Program-made: the position numbers and the translations under genes
Notes under the pieces: generated by a model
What the model was told of the DNA's origin: nothing
The model's database searches: none
What the model saw: only the letters and a program-made list of their open reading frames with translations
NCBI GenBank assembly: GCA_041844835.1
Contig: JBGZBU010000014.1
Location: 1-64,000 of the forward strand
Direction: 5' to 3'
DNA length: 64,000 bases
Origin: CAUUCX01 sp041844835
GTDB lineage: Bacteria; Bacillota; Clostridia; Peptostreptococcales; Anaerovoracaceae
Part shown: positions 42,880-52,868 of the stretch, one piece after another
Layout: each line of letters starts with the position of its first letter
Numbering within the stretch: position 1 is the stretch's first letter

Positions 42880-45563
42880 AACTCCTTCTCCGCCTCCAGC
42901 TTCAATTCTTCCAAAATGGCATATGCCTCCGAGGGTTTTAAATCCATCATGTCGAGGTTGCGCAAACGCTCAACCACCTCATTGCTCGCGAAATCAAAAA
43001 ATGATATCTGTACGTTCTCGTCACACGCGTTTACCGCATGCAAATCATGCGCCGCGTCTACCGGGCGCAGAGGATTTTTCCGATTGCCGTGACAATACAA
43101 ATCTCCTCCGGATTCAAGTTCATCAAGCTTCTCGGAAGCCATATCAAGCAGCACTTTGGGAACTCCTGCAAGTTTTGCCACATGTATTCCGTAGCTTCTG
43201 CTCGCGCTGCCCTCCACTATCCTGTGCAGAAATATGACATTCCCCTGATCTTCAAGCACATCGACATTCAGGTTTTTGACTCCCGCCAGCATACCTTCAA
43301 GTACAGTCAGTTCGTGATAATGAGTCGCGAAAAGGCTCCTTACTTTCGGTCTTTTCAGCTCCAGCGGTGTTCCCTGCGGGCAGAGATATTCTATCGCGGC
43401 CCATGCAATCGACAGCCCGTCATATGTGCTCGTTCCTCTGCCTATTTCATCCAGTATTATCAGGGATTTTTCGGTCGCCGTGTTCAGTATGTATGCAAGC
43501 TCGCTCATTTCCATGAAAAACGTGCTCTGCCCCTGTGCGAGATTATCCGCCGCGCCTATCCTCGTAAAAATATTATCGACGATTCCTATTCTTGCGCTTG
43601 TGCACGGCACGAAACAGCCCATCTGCGCCATGAGCACTATCAGTGCCACCTGCCGCATATATGTGGATTTTCCCGCCATATTGGGACCCGTGATAATCAA
43701 CATTGCGGCATCATCGCCATTCATATATGTATCGTTTGAAACAAACGTCCCCTCATCGCTCATCATTTCCACCACCGGATGTCTGCCGTCCTTGATTGCA
43801 ATCTCGCTTCCCTCATGAATGACGGGCTTCACATAGTTCATCTTACGGCTCACACCGGCAAATGAGCAGAGAACGTCGAGCACGGCGATGCCGGCCGAGG
43901 TCCTTTGTATATCTCCGATAAATCCCGAAATATGCTCGCGCAGCTCCTGAAACAAGCGATATTCCAATTCATTTATCTTGTTTTCAGCGTTTAAAACCTT
44001 GCTTTCAATTTCCTTGAGTTCCGGCGTGATAAAGCGTTCGCAATTCGCAAGAGTTTGTTTTCTTATGTAGTTATCCGGCACCATGGAATAGTTTGACTTT
44101 GTGATCTCTATGTAGTAGCCGAACACTTTGTTGAATCCGACTTTTAAATTCTTGATGCCGCTGCGCTCTTTCTCGCTCGCTTCAAGACCCGCTATCCATT
44201 TTTGCCCGTCGCTTATTGAGGCTTTCAGCTCATCAAGTTCGTCGGAATATCCACGCTTTATGAGCCCGCCCTCGCGCAGTACCGCGGGCGGTTCGTCCAC
44301 AACAGCCGCTTCGATCCTCTCGCGAATATCGTTTAATTCTTCTATTTCCTCTGATAATCCAACCAGCATCTCATCACCGCTCTCCGCGAGATCCGATTTG
44401 AGTTCGGGAAGATTGTATATTGAATTGCAAAGCGAAATGAGATCGGGCGCGTTGACATTTCCCCACGCAATGCGCCCCGCGAGACGTTCAAGATCTCGTA
44501 TGCTCTTTAATATTTCAACTATATTGTTGAGCAAAAGTTTATTTTCTATAAGGGTTTCCACCGCGTTTTGCCGCAGATTGATCCCGGCAATATCATTCAG
44601 AGGCTCTTTAATCCATTGTTTGAGTTTTCTCGCGCCCATTGCGGTATGTGTATCATCGAGCACATGCAGCAGATTTGTTTTGGCCTTTTTATCAAAAAAC
44701 GATTCCACCAGCTCAAGGCTTCTGATCGTAGCCTTGTCCAGATTCATATGGCTCGATGTTTCATATACGTTTAATTTGCCTACAAACTCCGCGGACTGCA
44801 TCTGCATGTCCCGCACGTAGCAGAGCAGTTTCCCAAGAGCGATTACCGCCGCTTTTTTTTCCTCAAGCCCTATCCCTTTCAGCGCAGCTACGCCAAATTG
44901 CGCAAGTATTATATTCTCCATATCCTTGAATTTCGGAGCATCATCATACGGCGTGACATAAGAGTTTGAGACCGCGGCAATGCGTTTTGCCTCGTTTTCA
45001 TAAAGCGCCGCCGGGAGCAAAAGTTCGCTCGGTGCAATTCTTACTATCTCATTTTGCAGCAACTCAATGCGCACATCCCCGTCCGCTTTGAGCTGCGTAC
45101 AGGAAATTTCCCCCGTTGAAATATCGGTATAAGCGATACCGATAAGGTTTTCTTCAATGCAGACGGCCATCAGATAGTTGTTTTCTTTTTCCGCGAGCAT
45201 GTCCGAAGACGTAAGGGTTCCGGGCGTAACTATTCGTACGATCGCACGCTTTACCAGCCCCTTGGCAAGGGACGGATCTTCAATCTGTTCGCAGATTGCA
45301 ATCTTGTGTCCCCTCTCAACGAGCTTTGCAATGTACGTATCCGCCGTAAAGCAAGGAACGCCGCACATAGGTGCGCGTTCCTCCGCTCCATAGCTTTTCC
45401 CCGTTAATGTGAGATCAATTTCCTTGGCGACCAACAACGCATCATCAAAGAACATCTCATAAAAATCGCCCAGCCTAAAGAATAAAATGGAATCCTTTGC
45501 CTGTTCCTTTATCTCAAAATATTGCTGCATCATGGGCGATATTTTTTTTGCGTTATTCTCCAT
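42876..45563 (-). CDS. mutS: DNA mismatch repair protein MutS
   Basis: Recognises mismatches and short loops. At 895 residues, it is the full-length MutS1 type: the mismatch-reading FxE motif GDFYEMF near residue 33, connector and lever domains, and the ABC-type ATPase with Walker A GPNMAGKSTYM, DEIGRGTSTYDG and FATHYHEL. The short C-terminal tail after the ATPase is normal. The start is coupled to the mutL ATG at its end. Confidence 0.96.
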   Translation of the reverse strand: MENNAKKISPMMQQYFEIKEQAKDSILFFRLGDFYEMFFDDALLVAKEIDLTLTGKSYGAEERAPMCGVPCFTADTYIAKLVERGHKIAICEQIEDPSLAKGLVKRAIVRIVTPGTLTSSDMLAEKENNYLMAVCIEENLIGIAYTDISTGEISCTQLKADGDVRIELLQNEIVRIAPSELLLPAALYENEAKRIAAVSNSYVTPYDDAPKFKDMENIILAQFGVAALKGIGLEEKKAAVIALGKLLCYVRDMQMQSAEFVGKLNVYETSSHMNLDKATIRSLELVESFFDKKAKTNLLHVLDDTHTAMGARKLKQWIKEPLNDIAGINLRQNAVETLIENKLLLNNIVEILKSIRDLERLAGRIAWGNVNAPDLISLCNSIYNLPELKSDLAESGDEMLVGLSEEIEELNDIRERIEAAVVDEPPAVLREGGLIKRGYSDELDELKASISDGQKWIAGLEASEKERSGIKNLKVGFNKVFGYYIEITKSNYSMVPDNYIRKQTLANCERFITPELKEIESKVLNAENKINELEYRLFQELREHISGFIGDIQRTSAGIAVLDVLCSFAGVSRKMNYVKPVIHEGSEIAIKDGRHPVVEMMSDEGTFVSNDTYMNGDDAAMLIITGPNMAGKSTYMRQVALIVLMAQMGCFVPCTSARIGIVDNIFTRIGAADNLAQGQSTFFMEMSELAYILNTATEKSLIILDEIGRGTSTYDGLSIAWAAIEYLCPQGTPLELKRPKVRSLFATHYHELTVLEGMLAGVKNLNVDVLEDQGNVIFLHRIVEGSASRSYGIHVAKLAGVPKVLLDMASEKLDELESGGDLYCHGNRKNPLRPVDAAHDLHAVNACDENVQISFFDFASNEVVERLRNLDMMDLKPSEAYAILEELKLEAEKEL

Positions 45564-45585
45564 TAATTACCAAATCCTAACCTGA

Positions 45586-46785
45586 TTATTTTCCTCCCTG
45601 CGCCTTGTAAGCGTCGAGACCCTTTCTTATGATCTCCACACCTCTTACCATATCCCTCGACTCAAGGACATAAGCGATACGCATCTCGGATCTTCCCATG
45701 CCCGGCGTGGCGTAAAAGCCCTCTGCAGGCGCAAACATCACGGTTTCTCCGTTATCATCATACTGTGTCAATAGAAAGACCAGAAAATCCTCCGCGTTCT
45801 CCACAGGGAGTTTCGCAGTTATATAAAAAGCACCGGACGGTTTTTCGCAAACGATACCGTCAATTTTAGAAAGTTCCGCGTAAACGGCGTCTCTCCTGGC
45901 TTCGTATTCTTTTTTCGTATCGTCAAAATAGCTCTCAGGCAGTTTGTACAATGCCGCAGCACCCACCTGATCCAAAGTGGGACAGCAGAGTCTTCCCTGG
46001 CAGAGATTTAAAATGTGCGACATCAGATCCCTGTTCTTTGAAATGACGCAGCCGATTCTCGCACCGCATGCACTGAAACGTTTTGAAATACTGTCGGTAA
46101 TTATAACGTTCTGCTCGGCCCTTTTCACCATGCCGAAACTGCTCATTGGGAGCCCATCATATACGAATTCTCTGTATACCTCATCCGCAATAATGAAGAG
46201 ATCGTGCTTGATTGCAATATCGCATATCATCTCGATTTCTTCCCGCGACAGGACGGTTCCTGTAGGATTGCCCGGATTCACTGCAACTATCGCCCTCGTT
46301 TTATCATCAATCAACGCTTCGATTCGCTCTTTATACGCATATCTGTACCCGTCTTCCGCCTGTGTCGGAATCGGTTTCACCATGCCGCCCGCCATTTTGA
46401 CGAAAGTGTTGTAATTTGTATAAAACGGCTCCGCCATGAGAACATTATCACCCGGATCGAGAATTGCCGACATGATGAATGTAATCGCTTCGCTTCCGCC
46501 GTTTGTGATGAGCACTTCATCTCTTGCATAATCCATATCATAGCGCTTATAGTAATCCCTTATGTTATCGATCAGTTCCGGCATCCCCTCAGATCCGGCA
46601 TAAGCGAGTACATCCTGTGAAAACCCCCTGATTGCATCAAAGAAAACGTCCGGAGTTTTGATATCGGGCTGTCCTATGTTCAGATAATAGACTTTTTTGC
46701 CCTTTGCCTCCGCCTCTCTCGAATAGACATAAAATTTTCTAATCGGGGAGGACTCCGTCTCCATAATGCGTTTTGATAACTTCAT
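45586..46785 (-). CDS. Class I/II pyridoxal-phosphate aminotransferase
   Basis: A fold-type-I aminotransferase of 399 residues. Family markers are the NGGSEAI motif for phosphate binding, VNPGNPTGTV, DEVYREFVYDG and the PLP lysine in DSISKRFSACGARIGC. The C-terminal GRSEMRIAYV has the substrate-binding arginine. AAGGAG precedes the ATG. It lies 22 bases upstream of mutS. Aspartate or aromatic transamination is possible, but the substrate cannot be told from motifs. Confidence 0.88.
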   Translation of the reverse strand: MKLSKRIMETESSPIRKFYVYSREAEAKGKKVYYLNIGQPDIKTPDVFFDAIRGFSQDVLAYAGSEGMPELIDNIRDYYKRYDMDYARDEVLITNGGSEAITFIMSAILDPGDNVLMAEPFYTNYNTFVKMAGGMVKPIPTQAEDGYRYAYKERIEALIDDKTRAIVAVNPGNPTGTVLSREEIEMICDIAIKHDLFIIADEVYREFVYDGLPMSSFGMVKRAEQNVIITDSISKRFSACGARIGCVISKNRDLMSHILNLCQGRLCCPTLDQVGAAALYKLPESYFDDTKKEYEARRDAVYAELSKIDGIVCEKPSGAFYITAKLPVENAEDFLVFLLTQYDDNGETVMFAPAEGFYATPGMGRSEMRIAYVLESRDMVRGVEIIRKGLDAYKAQGGK

Positions 46786-46937
46786 TTTTACACTCCTTTC
46801 AAAAGATAAAACTATCCTTTAACTATTGTACGATTATATTTCATTCCGCAAGCGATATTTTTCGGTCCGAACCCGTTACCCGAACCTATTATATATTGTT
46901 TGCTTCATAAAAAACAATTCGGATTTTCTTCAATTCG

Positions 46938-47777
46938 TCATATTTTCTTCAATTCATCATGTGCCTTTGCTACAACCGCATTCACCGATTCTGCAAACTC
47001 ATCGCGCCGCTTTCCGGAATCGACTGATGCGATATCCGCCTCACCGCCGATTTTTTCAAACAACATAAGGAATTCTATATTGCCTTTTGCCCCCGTAACC
47101 GGAGAATAATCAATTTTCAATGGAAGTAAACCGCCGGAAAAACCGGAATTCGCCACCTTAAGCAAAACTTCTCTGTGAATTTCCGCGTTCCTTACAATGC
47201 CGCCTTTTTCCACCTGCTCCTTGCCCGCTTCAAACTGCGGTTTTACCAGGCTGACAAGCATGCCGCCGCTTTTAAGCAGCTTGCTTGCCACGGGAAATAC
47301 AAGCGCGAGCGAAATAAACGACACATCGATTGATATGAAATCTATTTCATCCGTTATCGTGCTTACATCCAAATAGCGGATATTGGTTTTCTCCATGTTG
47401 ACTACGCGACTGTCATTTCTCAGTTTCCAGTCGAGCTGACCGTATCCTACATCCAAAGCATACACCTTTTTCGCGCCGTTTTGCAGCATGCAGTCCGTAA
47501 ATCCGCCCGTTGATGCGCCTATATCCATCGCGGTCACTCCGGTAAAATCCAATGAAAAAACGGAAGCGGCTTTTTCCAATTTCAGACCTCCTCTGCCGAC
47601 ATATGGACACCGACTGCCGCGAAATTCGATATCCGCGTCGTCGCTTATGCCGGTCCCCGCCTTATCCGCCCGAACGCCGTCAACATATACCAATCCTGCC
47701 ATGACGGCCGCCTTTGCTTTTTCGCGACTGTCAAATATTTTTTTTTCAACCAGGACAACATCAAGCCTTTTTTTCAC
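46938..47777 (-). CDS. TlyA-family rRNA methyltransferase
   Basis: A 279-residue protein with an N-terminal S4 RNA-binding domain (KRLDVVLVEKKIFDSREKAKAAVMAG) and a FtsJ-like Rossmann methyltransferase (AMDIGASTGGFTDCMLQNGA, then SIDVSFISL). Members 2'-O-methylate cytidines in 16S and 23S rRNA; the historical name hemolysin A is misleading. I start at GTG 47777, where GAGAGGG stands six bases before; this overlaps the dxs end by 17 bases. The usual clostridial neighbours dxs, ispA and xseAB support it. Confidence 0.9.
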   Translation of the reverse strand: MKKRLDVVLVEKKIFDSREKAKAAVMAGLVYVDGVRADKAGTGISDDADIEFRGSRCPYVGRGGLKLEKAASVFSLDFTGVTAMDIGASTGGFTDCMLQNGAKKVYALDVGYGQLDWKLRNDSRVVNMEKTNIRYLDVSTITDEIDFISIDVSFISLALVFPVASKLLKSGGMLVSLVKPQFEAGKEQVEKGGIVRNAEIHREVLLKVANSGFSGGLLPLKIDYSPVTGAKGNIEFLMLFEKIGGEADIASVDSGKRRDEFAESVNAVVAKAHDELKKI

Positions 47778-49653
47778 GAAAAACCCTCTCAATTCTGTCC
47801 GCGATCGCCTGTGCATCCATGCCGTATTCTTTGAATATCAAGTCCGCGGAACCGTGCGAAACAAAATCGTTCTCCCACGCCACATTGTATATCCGCTTTC
47901 CGGCATGTGCCGAGTTTATGAAGAGCGTATTCAAATACGCACCGAACCCGCCCGTGATCACGTTGTCTTCCACAGTCACAATAAAATCCGTACGTGCAAG
48001 GGAAGCTCTGAATCCCTCATCACAGTGCGCACCGACACTGCGCGCATTGACAATTCCCGTGTTGATCCCGCGACTGTTCAGTATACGCGCGACATCCCTG
48101 CAGACGGATACCATCTTTCCGATTGCCCAAATTTCAATATCATCGCCTCGGCCGAGAATCTCCGGAGTGATATCCGCATCCGAAACATCATAATCCCCGA
48201 TATATCCGATCGCATTTTCTTCAAAACGTGCCGCCTCGCCTCGCGGATATCTTATTGCACACGGCCCGTCATGTCGGTATGCATATTCCATCATACGACA
48301 TAATTCCTCGCCGTCTTTCGGCGCCAAAACCAGCATATTCGGGATGTGCGAAAGGTAGGAGAGATCAAATATTCCGTTGTGCGTCTCCCCGTCCTCGCCA
48401 ACTATCCCCGCCCGATCAATACCGAAAACAACCGGCAGATTTTGCAGTGCGACATCTACAATTATCTGATCGTAGCTCCTTTGCAAAAATGTCGAGTAGA
48501 TTGCGACAAACGGTTTCATCCCGCCTTTTGCGAGTCCCGCGGCAAACGTCACCGCATGTTCCTCGGCTATCCCGACGTCGTAGAGCCTGCCCGGAAATTC
48601 GCGCGCAAATTCTCCAAGTCCGGTTCCGTCCTCCATCGCGGCGCACACCGCCACAACCCTCGGATCTCTTTCCGCCAATTCAGCGAGCTTGCCTCCGAAA
48701 ATCTCGGAGTAACCGCACCCGCATGAAGAATTCAGAGGCTTTCCCGTGCAGGGATCGAATTTTCCGATCCCGTGAAAAGCGGAAGGGTTTTTTTCCGCAT
48801 TTACATATCCCTTGCCCTTTTTCGTTATTACATGCACTAATACAGGTCTTTCCGTTTCCTTTGCAAGCCTTAGGATATCGAGCAGCTCTTGCATGTTATG
48901 ACCGTCGCAGGGGCCCATATATGCAAGCCCCAGCTCCTCAAATATCGCGCCACCTACCAACGCATATTTCAGCGATTTCTTCATATCGCCCGCCACGTCA
49001 TAAAGTTTGTTTCCGATTGCAGGCACCCGCCTGAGACCGCTTTTTATCTTTTTCTTGACGCCGATATATCTGTCCGAGCGCCTGAGCCTGCCGAGATGGG
49101 CGGACATACTGCCCAGATTCGGAGATATCGACATGCCGTTATCGTTCAGTATAACTATCTGCTTGCTGCCCAGTTCTCCCAAATTGTTGAGAGCTTCGTA
49201 GGCCATACCCCCGGTAAGCGCTCCGTCCCCGATTACGGAAATGACCTCGTAATCCTCTCCTATTGCATCACGCGCGGCGGCATATCCGAGCCCTGCGGAA
49301 ATTGAAGTGCTCGCATGCCCGGTATCGAACGCGTCATGCTCGCTCTCTCCCGATTTCGGAAAGCCTGAAAGTCCCCCGAACTGTCTGAGCATTGAAAACC
49401 CGTCGATTCTGCCGGTCAGCAGTTTATGAACATACGCCTGATGCCCCACATCCCATATTATTTTATCGCGCGGGCTGTCGAAAATCCTGTGCAGCGCAAC
49501 GGTGAGTTCAACCACGCCAAGATTTGACGCAAGGTGACCGCCGGTTTTCGAGACGTTGCTTATCAAAAAATCGCGTATTTCATAGCACAGCAACTCAAGC
49601 TCGCGCACCGTCATATTCTTTAAATCTTCAGGGAAAACATAATCTTTAAGCAT
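47761..49653 (-). CDS. dxs: 1-deoxy-D-xylulose-5-phosphate synthase
   Basis: First step of the MEP pathway to isoprenoids, combining pyruvate and glyceraldehyde 3-phosphate. 630 residues with the thiamine diphosphate motif GDGALTGGMAYEALNN, the histidine in HVITKKGKG, GIAEEHAVTFAAG and a C-terminal transketolase domain ending in the conserved IYNVAWEND region. The ATG follows the ispA stop by two bases, so substrate synthesis and chain elongation are expressed together. Confidence 0.96.
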   Translation of the reverse strand: MLKDYVFPEDLKNMTVRELELLCYEIRDFLISNVSKTGGHLASNLGVVELTVALHRIFDSPRDKIIWDVGHQAYVHKLLTGRIDGFSMLRQFGGLSGFPKSGESEHDAFDTGHASTSISAGLGYAAARDAIGEDYEVISVIGDGALTGGMAYEALNNLGELGSKQIVILNDNGMSISPNLGSMSAHLGRLRRSDRYIGVKKKIKSGLRRVPAIGNKLYDVAGDMKKSLKYALVGGAIFEELGLAYMGPCDGHNMQELLDILRLAKETERPVLVHVITKKGKGYVNAEKNPSAFHGIGKFDPCTGKPLNSSCGCGYSEIFGGKLAELAERDPRVVAVCAAMEDGTGLGEFAREFPGRLYDVGIAEEHAVTFAAGLAKGGMKPFVAIYSTFLQRSYDQIIVDVALQNLPVVFGIDRAGIVGEDGETHNGIFDLSYLSHIPNMLVLAPKDGEELCRMMEYAYRHDGPCAIRYPRGEAARFEENAIGYIGDYDVSDADITPEILGRGDDIEIWAIGKMVSVCRDVARILNSRGINTGIVNARSVGAHCDEGFRASLARTDFIVTVEDNVITGGFGAYLNTLFINSAHAGKRIYNVAWENDFVSHGSADLIFKEYGMDAQAIADRIERVFREKKA

Positions 49654-49655
49654 AC

Positions 49656-50546
49656 CTACTTACACCTGACCTCAAGACTTCTTGCGAGATCTACGAAAAA
49701 ATCCGTATCGGCATAGTTTTCAGACATCACGAGAACGGCTTTATCCGTAAGCTCGCTGAGTTTCGCTTTTGAAGCTTCCATGCCGTGTATCTCCGGATAT
49801 GCCGTCTTTTTCTTTCGGAGATCCCTGCCGACTCGCTTTCCCAGCTGCTCTTCATCACCGCATATGTCCAATATGTCGTCGGCAATCTGAAATGCAAGCC
49901 CCACATTCTCCGCATATTCCGTGAGATGCTGCAACACCTGCGGTTTCGCATTCCCAAGATATGCCCCGGCACGTACCGCCGCAACGATGAGCTCCGCGGT
50001 TTTGTTTATATGGATGTAGTCGAGCATTTCCTTTGAGCAGCTTTTGTCCTCCGCCTCGATATCCGCAAGCTGACCCGCAATCATGCCGCGGCAGCCGCTC
50101 CTCCTTGCGATCTCGGAAACAGCGCGTATCCTCGCTTTGAGTTTATCCAAATCATCCAGATAAAGCAGCATGTCCCGATTCATGGCTTCAAACGCGCTCG
50201 CGAGCAAACCGTCTCCTGCAAGTATCGCAACTGCCTCGCCGAACTGCTTATGACTGGTCGGTTTTCCGCGTCTCATATCGTCATCATCCATCGCCGGCAA
50301 GTCGTCATGAATCAACATATACGTATGCGTATATTCCAGTGCGCATGCATACGGCAGCGCCGCCTTGGCATTGCCTCCGACAAATTCACAGGCACCAAGG
50401 AGCAGTGCCGGGCGGATGCGTTTTCCGCCGGCTACGAGGCTGTATTTCATCGCCTCATACAGAGTGCTGCTCTTGTAATCTATCTCCGGCAAAAAGTCCA
50501 AAAGATGTTCGTCAATCATTTCCTTATATTCATTGTAGTTCAACAT
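49656..50546 (-). CDS. ispA: Short-chain polyprenyl diphosphate synthase (farnesyl type)
   Basis: Joins isoprenyl diphosphates. 296 residues with the first aspartate-rich motif DDLPAMDDDDMRRGKPT, which has the two-residue insertion of bacterial farnesyl or geranylgeranyl synthases, and the second DDILD. LIHDDLPAM and the FQIADDILD are in normal spacing. It lies between xseB and dxs. The chain length is inferred from family resemblance. Confidence 0.9.
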   Translation of the reverse strand: MLNYNEYKEMIDEHLLDFLPEIDYKSSTLYEAMKYSLVAGGKRIRPALLLGACEFVGGNAKAALPYACALEYTHTYMLIHDDLPAMDDDDMRRGKPTSHKQFGEAVAILAGDGLLASAFEAMNRDMLLYLDDLDKLKARIRAVSEIARRSGCRGMIAGQLADIEAEDKSCSKEMLDYIHINKTAELIVAAVRAGAYLGNAKPQVLQHLTEYAENVGLAFQIADDILDICGDEEQLGKRVGRDLRKKKTAYPEIHGMEASKAKLSELTDKAVLVMSENYADTDFFVDLARSLEVRCK

Positions 50547-50562
50547 GCCTTCTTCATCCTTT

Positions 50563-50796
50563 CTATGAATTGGAATAAAACTCTATCTTCTGCTTTGCAT
50601 CATCCAAAATGCTGCGACATTTTTGATAATACATCATACCGTCTTCATAACTCTTTATTGCGTCCGCCAGCGTGATGTCGTCGGAAGATATTTTCTGCGC
50701 ACATTTTTCAAGCTGCTCAACTGCATCTTCAAATGCCATATCTTCCATCTTATCTATGCTGCTGCCGTTTTCTTTTTTACCCTTTTTTTCAGCCAT
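50563..50796 (-). CDS. xseB: Exodeoxyribonuclease VII small subunit
   Basis: A 77-residue coiled-coil partner of XseA, in which several copies decorate the large subunit. The conserved FEDAVEQLEKCAQKISSDDITL region is broken here by family-typical substitutions, and YEDGMMYYQKCRSILDDA follows. The ATG 50796 follows AAAGGTG and begins eight bases after the xseA stop. The basic N-terminus (KKGKKENG) is not conserved. Confidence 0.92.
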   Translation of the reverse strand: MAEKKGKKENGSSIDKMEDMAFEDAVEQLEKCAQKISSDDITLADAIKSYEDGMMYYQKCRSILDDAKQKIEFYSNS

Positions 50797-50804
50797 ATTT
50801 GAAA

Positions 50805-52019
50805 TCACCTTTCCTTAAAAATGACGTTTTCTACGATACACACGACTTCCCCGTCCGAAAATTCGATCGTCAGCGTGTCCCGCGGTTTGAAATCCGCAGC
50901 AGAGCCCTTAAGCCTGCCCGTCTCGTCCAGAACCGCGCCGTATCCCGCACCCATTATCCGATGCGGATCACGAGCCGTCAGTCTATTTTTGCTGTCAATT
51001 ATTTTTCGCTCGCATTCCCACAGCTTGGAATCTAACGCCGCATTCACTTTTCTGAAAGCATCTTCCGCATCCCGTTCTTTTTCGGCAATTGATCTCTCAA
51101 GCGCAATCTGAAAAAATTTTGTTCCGCGCGCGTTCAAATCCCCCTCAAATCTTCTACACACACCGAGCAGTTTCGTATATAAATCATACGCGGTGCGTTC
51201 GGCTGCATCCATTATTGCGTGCACATCCGGAACCGCCATTACCGCTGCAGCTGTCGGTGTTGCCGCGCGGGCGTCCGCAACAAAATCCGAAATACTGTAA
51301 TCCACTTCGTGCCCCACCGCCGATATTACAGGTATGTTTGAATTAAAAATCGCTCTGGCGACCACTTCCTCGTTAAAGCTCCACAATTCTTCCGCAGATC
51401 CGCCGCCGCGCCCGACTATCATTACATCCGGGGTAATCGGCGATGACTTTGAATTGATAAAATCTATCATATCCGCAATCTCCTGCGACGCACGATCTCC
51501 CTGCACCTGCACCGGAAATACGATGACATCCGTAAGAGGATTTCTGCCCTTAATCACTTTCAGCATATCGTGCACCGCGGCTCCGGTGGGGGAAGTTACG
51601 ATTGCAATTTTTTTGGGAAAATGCGGCAGCGGCTTTTTATGCGCGGCATCAAACAGTCCTTCTTTTTCAAGACGCGATTTTAGCTGTTCAAACAGCACCG
51701 CCAGCCGTCCCCTGCCCGCGAGCTCTGCATTCCTTATGTTAAGCGAGTAAGCGCCTCCCTTTTCATATACGGATACATAGCCCTCGGCGATAATCTCCAT
51801 TCCTTCTTCCAGAATGAAATCAAGCTTTCCCGCATTCTGTGCCGAAAAAAAACAACTCACCCGCCCCTTGTCGTCTTTGAGATTAAAATAAATGTGACCG
51901 GTGCTGTGATATGTGAGATTTGAAATCTCCCCTATTACCCGCACACTGCCCAGAAGCGGATCATTAAGCAGGATTTTTTTTATATATCCGTTCAACTGCG
52001 AAACAGCGATAGGCTTCAT
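50805..52019 (-). CDS. xseA: Exodeoxyribonuclease VII large subunit
   Basis: Degrades single-stranded DNA together with XseB. 404 residues with an N-terminal OB-fold (SVRVIGEISNLTYHSTGHIYF), the catalytic domain (VTSPTGAAVHDML, VGRGGGSAEELWSFN, SAVGHEVD, DARAATPTAAA) and a helical arm. Its ATG overlaps the nusB stop by four bases (ATGA). Confidence 0.95.
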   Translation of the reverse strand: MKPIAVSQLNGYIKKILLNDPLLGSVRVIGEISNLTYHSTGHIYFNLKDDKGRVSCFFSAQNAGKLDFILEEGMEIIAEGYVSVYEKGGAYSLNIRNAELAGRGRLAVLFEQLKSRLEKEGLFDAAHKKPLPHFPKKIAIVTSPTGAAVHDMLKVIKGRNPLTDVIVFPVQVQGDRASQEIADMIDFINSKSSPITPDVMIVGRGGGSAEELWSFNEEVVARAIFNSNIPVISAVGHEVDYSISDFVADARAATPTAAAVMAVPDVHAIMDAAERTAYDLYTKLLGVCRRFEGDLNARGTKFFQIALERSIAEKERDAEDAFRKVNAALDSKLWECERKIIDSKNRLTARDPHRIMGAGYGAVLDETGRLKGSAADFKPRDTLTIEFSDGEVVCIVENVIFKER

Positions 52020-52465
52020 TCTTCATTCTCCGTGTTCACAAGCGCATATACCTTGCCGAGTATCCCGTTTACAAACTTATCGGACTTCTCCGTGCCGTAT
52101 TTTTTCGCCATATCGACCGCCTCGTTTATCGCTACCGCCGGAGGTGTGTCCCCGTAGCAAAATTCTCCTATGGCAAGGCGCATGAGCGCGACATCTATTT
52201 TTGACATGGTGGTCAATTTCCAATTATCCGCCGCCGCCTCTATCAAACTATCTATGCGATCAACATTTGCACAAACATTCCCGCAGGTCTCCTTCACATA
52301 TGCGATCTGCTCTGCGGTCAAATCTTCCTCAAACGATATTGCATCTACGGATTTATCATCAACGGTATCTTTCACATAAATTTGAAAAATCAATTTCAAT
52401 GCGACTTCTCTCGCCTGTTGTCTGCTGCGCTTACGCGCATCTCCTCTATCGTCTTTTCTTCCCAT
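52016..52465 (-). CDS. nusB: Transcription antitermination factor NusB
   Basis: An all-helical RNA-binding protein that works with S10 in rRNA antitermination. The 149 residues from ATG 52465 start with basic RKRSRQQAREVALKLIF and include the conserved ALMRLAIGE and VAINEAVDMAKKYG motif. A long in-frame extension upstream (to 52600) overlaps the Asp23-like gene and has no family homology, so I take the inner start, which has GGGGTT before it. In Clostridia nusB commonly follows an Asp23 gene, as here. Confidence 0.92.
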   Translation of the reverse strand: MGRKDDRGDARKRSRQQAREVALKLIFQIYVKDTVDDKSVDAISFEEDLTAEQIAYVKETCGNVCANVDRIDSLIEAAADNWKLTTMSKIDVALMRLAIGEFCYGDTPPAVAINEAVDMAKKYGTEKSDKFVNGILGKVYALVNTENEE

Positions 52466-52490
52466 TTTCAACCCCGATCCGTTCTCCCCG

Positions 52491-52868
52491 TCAGAATCCG
52501 TCCCGACTTTCACCGTCCTCTGCGGGCTGCACCCCCTGCACATGCACATTGACGGCTGTAACTTTCTTTTCAACCATGCTCTCAACCTCCTGCTTGACAC
52601 TTTTTTGAATATCCCATGCCATCGCGGGGATGTTGATGCCGTATTTCACTATTATATTCAAATCTATAGCTATTCCGCTGTCGTCCTGAGCTACTTTTAC
52701 CCCTTTGTAGAGGGGCGTTTTCCCGAACATATTTGACAAATTGTCGGTAAAATCTCCGCTGAATCCCGCAACGCTCGGTATCCTGAGCGCCGCATTCACC
52801 GCACAAACGGCGATCACGTCGTCGCTGACCTTGAGCGGCTCATTCTCACTGCCGTATGATGCATTCAT
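52491..52868 (-). CDS. Asp23/Gls24-family envelope-stress protein
   Basis: A 125-residue member of the Asp23 family, which form membrane-associated sheets or filaments linked to wall stress. The core is seen in VIAVCAVNAALRIPSVAG, GIAIDLNIIVKYGINIPAMAWDIQ broken into family segments, and VTAVNVHVQGVQ. No membrane segment is present; family members usually need a small membrane anchor, which is not seen here. The start overlaps the CBS-protein stop by four bases. Confidence 0.9.
   Translation of the reverse strand: MNASYGSENEPLKVSDDVIAVCAVNAALRIPSVAGFSGDFTDNLSNMFGKTPLYKGVKVAQDDSGIAIDLNIIVKYGINIPAMAWDIQKSVKQEVESMVEKKVTAVNVHVQGVQPAEDGESRDGF

Noticed and set aside
52466..52600. N-terminal extension of NusB
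   Set aside because: It overlaps the Asp23-like gene in another frame, is low in family-like sequence, and the inner ATG has a binding site.
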